From NCBI RefSeq assembly GCF_000152705.1, contig NZ_CH672413.1, positions 2,207,978 to 2,271,977 of the forward strand: a DNA stretch of 64,000 nucleotides, given 5' to 3'. Within the stretch, counting starts at the first letter, position 1, and each line of letters starts with the position of its first letter. This stretch comes from Janibacter sp. HTCC2649. GTDB taxonomy: Bacteria > Actinomycetota > Actinomycetes > Actinomycetales > Dermatophilaceae. Shown here in pieces: positions 52,001 through 59,113 of the stretch. The notes beneath the pieces were generated by a model, which ran no database searches, was not told the origin of the DNA, and saw only the letters and a program-made list of their open reading frames with translations. The position numbers were made by a program, and so were the translations under genes.

Positions 52001-53326
52001 TCAGTTGGCGACGGTCAGACCGCGGGCCTGCATGGCCTTGGTCGTGTCGGCGTGGACCTCCGTGAGGGCCGTGGCAAGGCTTCCGGTGCTGACCTGGCCG
52101 AGGCGGTCGATGACGGCCTTGTCGGTGGCCGACATCGTCGGACCCCAGGTCCAGCTGGAGCTCACGGCTTCGTAGGACTTGGTGCCGACCGCGAAGATGT
52201 CCTGGCCACCGAAGAAGGCCGTGTCGAAGGACTTCTTGGCCACGGGGACCAGCTCGGGCGAGGCGGGGTACATGCTGCTGGCGCCGGTGGCGTACCACGC
52301 AGCGACGCCGGTGGGGTCCGTGGTGATCCACTTGATGAACTCGGCTGCCGCGGCGGGGTTCTTGGCGCCCTTGGGCACGATGAAGGACGAGCCGCCCCAC
52401 ATCGCCGAGGCGGGCTTGCCGTCCCAGCTCGGGAGCTCGGCCACCGCCCACTTGCCGGTCTGGTCGGGGACGGTGGCCTTGAGGCCGCCGGCGCACCAGC
52501 TCGCGCAGACGTAGCCGATCGTCTGGTTCTTCTGGACGCTCTGCCAGAACTCGTCGGCGTAGGTCGGGAAGGTGCGGACCTGGTCCTTGGCCACGAGGCC
52601 CTGCCAGTAGTTGGCGACCTTGGTGGACGGTTCGCTGTCGATGCCCACAGTCCAGGCGTCACCCTTGGTGCCGAACCAGCGGGCGCCGGCCTGCCAGGAA
52701 AGATCGGTGAGGATGTTGGCGTCGCCCGTGAGGAAGGCTCCGGCGCGGGCGTTGGGGTCGAGCGACTTCACCTTGGCCGTGAGGGTCGCGAACTCGTCCC
52801 AGGTCGTCGCCGGCTTGAGCTGGTGCTTGTCGAAGACGTCCTTGCGATAGAAGTAGAGCATCGGGGCGGCGTCACGCGGGATGCCCCACGTCTTCCCGCC
52901 GAGGGTGACGAGCTGCTTGATCGAGTCGGGGAAGGTCGTGTTGACGAGCCCTCCCGCAGTCGGGGTGAGGTCCTGGACCGCGCCGAGGCTGACGAGCTCA
53001 GGGAGGCGGGTGTACTCCGCGACCGCGGCGTCGGGCGTCGCGCCGGACTTCACCGCGTTGGAGAGCTTGGCGTAGTAGTCGGGGCCACCCGCCTGGGTCT
53101 CGAACTTCACGGTGATGCCGGGGTGCGAGTCGTTGAAGGCCTTGGCGACCGCATCCGATCCCTTGACGAAGGACCAGAAGGTGACGGCGCCGCTGGCCTT
53201 CGCGGTGGACCCGGCAGGTGCTGCCGCGTCGGTGCCGGTCGTGCTCGTGCCAGAACCGCAGGCGGTGAGCGCCAGGCCGATGACGGCTGCCGTGGCGACT
53301 GCCGCGCCGTTGCGCCAGTTCCTCAT
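52001..53326 (-). CDS. Extracellular solute-binding lipoprotein (carbohydrate, family 1)
   Basis: 441 residues from ATG 53326, preceded by GGAG; an upstream ATG at 53338 would add MEID. Lipoprotein signal with lipobox LTAC (Cys at about 23), then a Ser/Thr/Ala linker and the binding fold: VTFWSFVKGSDAVAKAFNDSHPGITVKFE, WGIPRDAAPMLYFYRKDVFDK and WGGSSFIVPKGAKNPAAAAEFIKW. Delivers a sugar to the permeases. The palindrome at 53359 lies just before it. Confidence 0.93.
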   Translation of the reverse strand: MRNWRNGAAVATAAVIGLALTACGSGTSTTGTDAAAPAGSTAKASGAVTFWSFVKGSDAVAKAFNDSHPGITVKFETQAGGPDYYAKLSNAVKSGATPDAAVAEYTRLPELVSLGAVQDLTPTAGGLVNTTFPDSIKQLVTLGGKTWGIPRDAAPMLYFYRKDVFDKHQLKPATTWDEFATLTAKVKSLDPNARAGAFLTGDANILTDLSWQAGARWFGTKGDAWTVGIDSEPSTKVANYWQGLVAKDQVRTFPTYADEFWQSVQKNQTIGYVCASWCAGGLKATVPDQTGKWAVAELPSWDGKPASAMWGGSSFIVPKGAKNPAAAAEFIKWITTDPTGVAAWYATGASSMYPASPELVPVAKKSFDTAFFGGQDIFAVGTKSYEAVSSSWTWGPTMSATDKAVIDRLGQVSTGSLATALTEVHADTTKAMQARGLTVAN

Positions 53327-53358
53327 GTCGATCTCCATTCGTGGGGTGGGATTGGCAA

Positions 53359-53380
53359 CATCATTCGATATCAGATGATG
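53359..53380. promoter_or_regulatory. LacI-type operator in the transporter promoter region
   Basis: CATCATTCGATATCAGATGATG: near-perfect 22-bp palindrome centred on GATATC, 33 bases upstream of the binding-lipoprotein start and in the gap shared with the divergent regulator gene. Confidence 0.7.
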
Positions 53381-53437
53381 CCATGTCAAGAGATTGGTGA
53401 GAATTGGGTCGCCGACGTGCTCAGATTTGCTGTGTTC

Positions 53438-53448
53438 AAGTGATATCG
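53438..53448. promoter_or_regulatory. Second regulator site near the repressor start
   Basis: AAGTGATATCG, ending nine bases before the regulator's ATG. Matches AGTGATATC found in inverted form at 57699 and the core GATATC of the palindrome at 53359; suggests autoregulation. Confidence 0.55.
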
Positions 53449-53456
53449 TTTGGCCC

Positions 53457-54635
53457 ATGAGCACCATGCAGGGAGACAAGCCACCGATGCAGGCCGAGGA
53501 TCGCCACCGCGCGATCATCGAACTCGTCGCCGAGCGGGGAACCGTCACCGTTCGCGACCTCGCCGACGCCCTCGGGGTGGCCGCGGTGACCATCCGGGTG
53601 GACGTGCGCGAGCTGGCCAGGCGGGGACTCGTGGGCCGAGTGCACGGCGGTGCCACGCGGGTCCTCTCGCCCGGAACGCAGCGCGAGGGTGCTGGTGCCT
53701 CAACCGCAGGACGGGGCGCGGTGAACGGATCGGGACTCCCCGCGGTCGTGGCGGGAACCATGGGAGCCGAGCACCCGGCATACACGCTGGGGGTTGTCGT
53801 TCCGCACGCGTCGTACTACTACCCGACGGTGGTGAGTGGTGCCCGCGCCGCCGCCGAGGCACTCGGCGCGCGGCTCGTGCTCGGCGTCTCGCAGAACAAC
53901 CTGGGCGAGGAACGCGCCCAGGTCGCGCGGCTGCTCGAATCCGGCGTCGACGGACTCATCCTCGCCACCCAGCAGGACCCCCAGCACTCCCCCGAGACGC
54001 AGGAGTGGCTGCGCTCGATTCCGGTGCCGGTGGTGCTGGCCGAACGTCGCGCTGGCCGCGAAGCGGGGCGCGTCGAACACGTGGCGAGCGACCACGAGCA
54101 GGGCGCGTTCGAGGCCGTGCAGCACCTTGCCGGCCTCGGGCATCGCAGCATCGGGCTGCTGGCTTTCGCCACGATCACCGCACCGCGGCTGCGCACCGGC
54201 TACGAGGCGGCGCTGTCTGCCCTGGGTCTGTCACAGCCCCCTGAGGGGATCCCCACGGAACTGCGCGACGACAGCCATCAGGAGATCGAACGGGTCGCCG
54301 ATGTCGTCACTGAGGCCGTGCGCTCCGGCGATCTGGATGCGCTCATCGTGCACCACGACGTCGCCGCACTGCCGCTCGTGAGTCGATTGCGGCAGAACGG
54401 AATTCGCGTTCCGGAGGATCTGGCGGTGATGGCCTACGACGACGAGCTCGCAGCGCTCTGCGACCCGCCCCTCACGGCCGTCGCACCGCCTCGCGCCGAG
54501 GTCGGGACGAACGCCGTCATCCTGCTCGTGGAGCGACTCAAGGATCCGGACCGCCCGGTGCACCAGGTGTTGCTGCGGCCCAGGCTGCGGGTGAGGGGCA
54601 GCGCCGGCGAGACGTTGGCGAGCGCGGCGCCGTGA
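53457..54635 (+). CDS. DeoR-type HTH fused to a LacI-type sugar-binding domain
   Basis: 392 residues from ATG 53457. The N-terminal winged helix (RHRAIIELVAERGTVTVRDLADALGVAAVTIRVDVRELARRGLVGRVHGGA, about 15-65) is DeoR-like, while residues about 105-390 are a periplasmic-binding-protein fold of the LacI/GalR type (TLGVVVPHASYYYPTVVSGARAAAEALGARLVLG, GVDGLILA, VMAYDDELAALCDPPLTAVAPP). This mixed architecture is known from some actinobacterial sugar regulators. It probably binds the locus-specific sugar and represses the transporter and the propeller gene. Confidence 0.9.
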   Translation: MSTMQGDKPPMQAEDRHRAIIELVAERGTVTVRDLADALGVAAVTIRVDVRELARRGLVGRVHGGATRVLSPGTQREGAGASTAGRGAVNGSGLPAVVAGTMGAEHPAYTLGVVVPHASYYYPTVVSGARAAAEALGARLVLGVSQNNLGEERAQVARLLESGVDGLILATQQDPQHSPETQEWLRSIPVPVVLAERRAGREAGRVEHVASDHEQGAFEAVQHLAGLGHRSIGLLAFATITAPRLRTGYEAALSALGLSQPPEGIPTELRDDSHQEIERVADVVTEAVRSGDLDALIVHHDVAALPLVSRLRQNGIRVPEDLAVMAYDDELAALCDPPLTAVAPPRAEVGTNAVILLVERLKDPDRPVHQVLLRPRLRVRGSAGETLASAAP

Positions 54636-55414
54636 CGGGTGGCAGTTGGACCGATCGTCTCGGAATCTGCTCGGTCACCCTGCGTCACTTGTCGCCCGCA
54701 GAGGTCATCGACGTCACACGCGACGCCGGGCTGCGCCGGATCGAGTGGGGTGCCGATGTGCACGCCCCTCCGACTGACCTGGGCCGGGTGGCCGAGGTGC
54801 GCGAGCTGACCCTGGCCGCGGGGCTGACGGTGGCGTCGTACGGGAGCTATTGGCGAGCCGGGGTTTCGCCCCTGGCTGAGCTGACCTCAGTTGTTACGGC
54901 TGCTTCGACCCTGTGCGCTCCGCGAATTCGGGTGTGGGCGGGTGAAATTGGCACGGACGTGGCGGACGGCTCGACCTGGGACACGGTCGTGGACTCTCTG
55001 CGCGAGGGCTGCGCTGTCGCTCGGGATCACGGCATCGAGCTCGCCCTGGAGTTCCACCCCGACACCCTCACCGACTCCGTCGACACCACGCTGGACCTGC
55101 TCGAGCGCGTGGGGGACGATGCCCTGCGCACCTACTGGCAGCCCCGCCTCGACGAGGAGACCGGACCCAGCGTCGAAGGCTTGCGCCGGCTGGTCACGGT
55201 GCTCGCCGGCATACACGTCTTCTCCTGGTGGCCGGGCGCGAACCGGCTACGTCTCCACGAACGCTCGGAGCTCTGGTCCGCGGTCGCCGACTGCCTGGTT
55301 CGCGACGCGGAGCCGTGTGACCTCCTGCTCGAGTTCGTCCCGGATGACGACCCGACGCTGGTTGCCGCAGAGACCGCCACGCTTCATGACCTCATCCTCG
55401 CCACGGTGGCGTAG
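54632..55414 (+). CDS. Sugar phosphate isomerase/epimerase-like TIM barrel 2
   Basis: 260 residues from GTG 54632, overlapping the regulator stop. Xylose-isomerase-like barrel: VIDVTRDAGLRRIEWGADVHAPP, RIRVWAGE, LALEFHPDTLTDSVD (Glu), TYWQPRLDEETGPS and LLEFVPDDDPT. The pattern differs from TIM barrel 1 (43871), with the second metal ligand less clear (YWQP in place of DTFH). Terminated by the hairpin at 55430. Confidence 0.78.
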   Translation: MTGGSWTDRLGICSVTLRHLSPAEVIDVTRDAGLRRIEWGADVHAPPTDLGRVAEVRELTLAAGLTVASYGSYWRAGVSPLAELTSVVTAASTLCAPRIRVWAGEIGTDVADGSTWDTVVDSLREGCAVARDHGIELALEFHPDTLTDSVDTTLDLLERVGDDALRTYWQPRLDEETGPSVEGLRRLVTVLAGIHVFSWWPGANRLRLHERSELWSAVADCLVRDAEPCDLLLEFVPDDDPTLVAAETATLHDLILATVA

Positions 55415-55429
55415 GCCGGGCGTCCACAC

Positions 55430-55468
55430 GTGACGTACCCCCGACCACGAGGGCCGGGGGTACGTCAC
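55430..55468. terminator. Hairpin terminator
   Basis: 17-bp arms GTGACGTACCCCCGACC/GGCCGGGGGTACGTCAC with one mismatch and a 5-base loop, 15 bases after the TIM-barrel gene and on the far side of the convergent propeller gene. Confidence 0.85.
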
Positions 55469-55553
55469 TCTGTCTCAACCAGGTGCGCTCCGAAGGGTGT
55501 CGTGCCTCAGGACATCCGCCACGCCAGCCGGTTCCACCGGCTGGTCTCCCAGG

Positions 55554-57560
55554 TCATCGTCGGGAGGGACTGACAGTGATCCGCACCAGGTTGCGACCCT
55601 TGATCGCATAGAACTGGCCACGCTCGTCGACAGCTGCGCGTGGGATCCCGTACCACTCACCGTTGAGGTCGGGCACGAGGTCCGTGCGGGCGAAGGTCTG
55701 GGTGTCGAAGCGGAAGAACGCCTTGCTCGAGGCCCCGTACACCTGGCCGCGACTGACCAGGAGCGTGCCGTAGTCCGGCACCACCGATCCATGGTTGCCG
55801 CGATGGACGATCTGGCGGGCGATCAGGTCAACCACGAAGAAATCCCCGCCGAAGCACATGACGTACAGATGATCGCCGCGCACCGCCAGCCCGGTGATGC
55901 CCGTCGGCGCGCTCTGCGGGGTGAGTCGCCACAACTCTCGCTGGGAGATGGGGTCCCAAGCCACCAACGTTCCGCCACGGTTGTCCGTGGTCTGCCCGCC
56001 GAGGTAGGCGACGCCCTCATGGCAGACCACAGCACGCACCATCTGCCTGGCGTCGATCGGGTTGACCGCGTTGGTGGTCACGTTTGTGGCCGGGTCAAAG
56101 GTCATCACGGATCCGCCTTCCAGCGTGTCCGAGCGGAATCCGACCACTGCGACCCGGTTCACGTCGTCCCACACGATCTGGTGCGGCCGGTTCTGGTTGG
56201 GGTAGGAACTGGCAACCTTGCGCGCCCATCGATCATCGACGGTGGGATCGAAGGCCAGGATGCCGGCTCCGCTGTACTGCGCGAAGTACGCCACCCCGTC
56301 GCGGATCAGGGTGTCCTTGGCCTCGCCGGGGGCCAGGATGCGAGACTGCTTGCCGCTGGTGAGGTCGTGACGGGCCACCGCGTTGTTGCCCCCCACATAG
56401 ACCGCTTTCGCGCCGGCGGCGACCGACATCGCCAACTGCGGACCGACCGGTGCTCCGCCAGCCACCAGGTCGTAGATCTTGCCCTGCGTGGTCACCGGGT
56501 CGATCTCGATGATCAGCCCGTACGCCGAGACCACCATCACCTTCCCGTCACGGATCCACAGGCCCCAGAGCTCACCGACATCCAGCCCAGCTGGCGTGAT
56601 CAGCCGACTCGAGCCGTCGGTCAGCGAGTACTCCCGCACACCACCTGAGCCGGACCAGTAGAGCTTGTCACCGAGCTTCTTCGGCATCCGGCCGCCCGTT
56701 CCCTCAATGACCCGCTGTTGGGTCGGATCGGCCAGCTTGATGAACGCAAGCGCGGCGTAGGCCCCACCCCGGCAATGGACCAACAGCTCGTCACCCATGA
56801 TCTCCAGCTCACGGATCTCGACCTTGCCCGCGAACTGCGGCGGCAAGATGGAACGCACTTCTCCGGTGGCCCGGTTCAGGGCGAACAGACCGGCCTTGGT
56901 GCTGGTCGGTGTGACTCCCTGGACCGCGCCGGTGCCGATGTAGACGGTGTCCTCGGTGGCCGCCAGGCTGCGGATCATGGGCACGTTGGGGTCCGGGGTG
57001 GCCACGACCGTGAGCTGGCCGGTCTCGGGGTCGTACTGCCGCAACTTGGGTCCGCGCTCCTGCCCACCGAAGTAGACCACCCCGTCGGGCGAGACCGTGA
57101 TCGCGTAGGGGTCGAGCCCCGGGATGGCAGCGAGGTCCTCCTTGGGCGCCCCTGGCTTGGACAGGTCCAGTCGGATGAACCCGGGCCCGGGGGCGGTGGC
57201 GTACTCGCGGATCGCCGAGTAGACGTAGTGGCCCGCCGGATCTGCGGCCAACATCTGCGTGCTGATTCCGGGGCACGGCGTGATGCTGGTGACCTTCTCG
57301 GTCGTGAGGTCGTAGCCGACGATCCGCATCGGCTCGATGTTGCGGGAGGCGACGAAGACCTTGTCATTGCCGACCGGGATGCCGGCAGCCAGCGAGAAGT
57401 TCAGCACCGCGGGCCCCAGATCGTCGACGGTCACCCCCTCGGCGGTCGAGCTGGGGGCGGCCAGGGCAGAGCCGCTGGGGACGCCGGTAGCAACTGCCAG
57501 CCCTCCCAGAGCTCCCAGACCGAGTAGTCGGCGACGGTTCAAAGCGGGTGATGGGGACAT
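55554..57560 (-). CDS. Tat-exported beta-propeller protein, paralogue 2
   Basis: 668 residues. Twin-arginine signal NRRRLLGLGALGGLAVATG, then a mature chain starting VTVDDLGPAVLNFSL that matches VTDLGPALVQFSL of paralogue 1, and corresponding blades (IRLDLSKPGAP, LRQYDPETGQL, VREYSLTDGSSR, LAFDPTVDD, WDPISQRELWRL). Both end with a domain containing RGNHG/VPDLNGEWYG or VPALNGAWYSG and NL(V). No catalytic motif recognised. Three to four AGTGATATC-type sites lie upstream, so it is probably co-regulated with the transporter. Confidence 0.8.
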   Translation of the reverse strand: MSPSPALNRRRLLGLGALGGLAVATGVPSGSALAAPSSTAEGVTVDDLGPAVLNFSLAAGIPVGNDKVFVASRNIEPMRIVGYDLTTEKVTSITPCPGISTQMLAADPAGHYVYSAIREYATAPGPGFIRLDLSKPGAPKEDLAAIPGLDPYAITVSPDGVVYFGGQERGPKLRQYDPETGQLTVVATPDPNVPMIRSLAATEDTVYIGTGAVQGVTPTSTKAGLFALNRATGEVRSILPPQFAGKVEIRELEIMGDELLVHCRGGAYAALAFIKLADPTQQRVIEGTGGRMPKKLGDKLYWSGSGGVREYSLTDGSSRLITPAGLDVGELWGLWIRDGKVMVVSAYGLIIEIDPVTTQGKIYDLVAGGAPVGPQLAMSVAAGAKAVYVGGNNAVARHDLTSGKQSRILAPGEAKDTLIRDGVAYFAQYSGAGILAFDPTVDDRWARKVASSYPNQNRPHQIVWDDVNRVAVVGFRSDTLEGGSVMTFDPATNVTTNAVNPIDARQMVRAVVCHEGVAYLGGQTTDNRGGTLVAWDPISQRELWRLTPQSAPTGITGLAVRGDHLYVMCFGGDFFVVDLIARQIVHRGNHGSVVPDYGTLLVSRGQVYGASSKAFFRFDTQTFARTDLVPDLNGEWYGIPRAAVDERGQFYAIKGRNLVRITVSPSRR

Positions 57561-57696
57561 CCGGAACACCTCTTCGTGTTGGCTTACCTGCACAGCGGGG
57601 TTGGTGGCCACTCGACAGATGCACCGTGGGGTGGTCGGGGTGTCGAGAGGCCGTGTCGACTGATCCGCCTCCGCGTTTCTGACGCGGCGACGGTGT

Positions 57697-57755
57697 CAGA
57701 TATCACTCAATATCACTATGTCTCTCTGGTCAATAGTGATTTCACTTGATATCGG
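57697..57755. promoter_or_regulatory. Cluster of AGTGATATC-type regulator sites
   Basis: GATATCACT at 57699, AATATCACT at 57709, AGTGATTTCACTTG at 57735 and CTTGATATCGG at 57745, all within 60 bases upstream of the second propeller gene. They share the core of the sites at 53359 and 53438. Confidence 0.65.
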
Positions 57756-57793
57756 ACACCGGGATGGGGCGAGCCGGCGAGCCCTACTGCAGC

Positions 57794-57847
57794 CCGGCGA
57801 GTGCTGCAGGGTGCGCGCCATTTCGCGCGCCCTGCAGCACTCGCCGG
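57794..57847. terminator. Long hairpin terminator
   Basis: Arms beginning CCGGCGAGTGCTGCAGGG and ending CCCTGCAGCACTCGCCGG, 18 bp perfect plus a further GCGCGC/GCGCGC block with one bulged base and a short loop. Ten bases past the stop of the 57857 gene. Confidence 0.85.
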
Positions 57848-57856
57848 TGGTTGTGT

Positions 57857-58456
57857 TCACTTGCGGCGGTCGACCGCGATCCAGTTCGTCTCCCATGTGA
57901 CGCCACCGTCGGCGGAGAACGCCTGGGTGAACTTGGCCCGATCCGGCCCCTGTCGTTCGACGATGAAGCGGACCTTGATCGGGCGGCCATCCAGCTGGTC
58001 ATCGCCGAGGAAGGTGCCAACCCCGCCGTCGAACGTCCCGTAGACGGAGGGTGTGAGCATCCCGTCCCGCAGGTTCGCGAAGGTCGAGCTCCAACGCTGG
58101 GTCCCCGGTTCGAAGAGCCGGAAGTTGAGGGCCTTGACGGTCCCGGCCGCCCCGGTGAGCCGCAGTTCCACCACATTCGCGTTCCCGTCCATGAGTGGCT
58201 TCACGACGCTCGTGCCGTCGAACTTCAGCCACACGTCCTCGGTGTCCGACAGGGGTTCGGCCAGGACCTGGACGCTCGTGCGCCACGTCCCGATCTCCCA
58301 GTCGAAGGCCTGCTGCTGACCCCCGGCCGCCTGTTTCGTTTCTGCCGCTGACGTGGCTCCGGCGCTGTAGGTCGCCATGCTTGCCACGACGAACAGAGAC
58401 AGGATCGTGGCCAGGATTCGCTTGCCATGCGTGGGGATCTTCGAGTGAATTGTCAT
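57857..58456 (-). CDS. Secreted protein of DUF1579-like type
   Basis: 199 residues with a Sec signal peptide (ILATILSLFVVASMATYSAGATSAA, about 14-38). Mature domain FDWEIGTWRTSVQVLAEPLSD, FDGTSVVKPLMDGNANVVELRL, RLFEPGTQRWSSTFAN and GTFLGDDQLDGRPIKVRF resembles DUF1579-like beta-barrel proteins that may bind a hydrophobic ligand. Divergent from an HxlR regulator with only 28 bases between the starts, so it is probably the regulator's target. Confidence 0.75.
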   Translation of the reverse strand: MTIHSKIPTHGKRILATILSLFVVASMATYSAGATSAAETKQAAGGQQQAFDWEIGTWRTSVQVLAEPLSDTEDVWLKFDGTSVVKPLMDGNANVVELRLTGAAGTVKALNFRLFEPGTQRWSSTFANLRDGMLTPSVYGTFDGGVGTFLGDDQLDGRPIKVRFIVERQGPDRAKFTQAFSADGGVTWETNWIAVDRRK

Positions 58457-58484
58457 GACCCGACTATCCGAACGGAGCAGGTCA

Positions 58485-58892
58485 ATGGACAAGAAGGCAC
58501 TTTCAGGTAACCCCTCGGCGGCACGCGCCAACCCCCTGCCCGGGTGTCCCATGGCCGCGGCCTTTGCCGCCGTCGGAGGCAAGTGGAAGCTGACGATCCT
58601 CTACTGGCTGGCCCACGGCGAGACCCATTTCGCGGGCCTGCGACGCCGCGTCGACCCGATCACGGCGAAGGTGCTGGCCGAGCAGCTGCGCGAACTCGAG
58701 GCCGACGGGCTCGTCCACCGCGACGAGACCGGTCCGGTGCCAGCGCCCGTCTTCTACGGCCTCACCGACTATGGGCTGACCGCGCTACCGCTCGTCGAGA
58801 GCGTCCGCGTTTGGGGCGAGGCCCACCTGGAACACACCGGCGCAGAGCAGGCCTGCGAAGCACCCAGGGGCTGCGCCCACGCCGTTGCGTGA
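58485..58892 (+). CDS. HxlR-family transcriptional regulator
   Basis: 135 residues from ATG 58485, preceded by GGAG. HxlR winged helix: GCPMAAAFAAVGGKWKLTILYWLAHGETHFAGLRRRVDPITAKVLAEQLRELEADGLV with the family's N-terminal Cys (GCPM), plus a second Cys-containing tail (EQACEAPRGC). Cysteine-based redox or aldehyde sensing is typical of the family. Divergent from the secreted protein gene. Confidence 0.9.
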   Translation: MDKKALSGNPSAARANPLPGCPMAAAFAAVGGKWKLTILYWLAHGETHFAGLRRRVDPITAKVLAEQLRELEADGLVHRDETGPVPAPVFYGLTDYGLTALPLVESVRVWGEAHLEHTGAEQACEAPRGCAHAVA

Positions 58893-59113
58893 CACCACGC
58901 ACGGCGCAGTGGACGTGTCCGTCGTCGCGACGCCTTCGTGGATCTGGTTTCCTGCCGCCAAGCCGTGGGCCCGGCACGTGGATTGCATGGAACACTGCCC
59001 ACGAGGCCTTCACAGCGCCCTGCCACCACGCGTGCTGACCGGCTGACAGACCGTCCACGCGTGTTCATTGTTCAGCGGTGCGAACTGTGCCGCTGGGCGC
59101 ACGAAAGTGAGCC

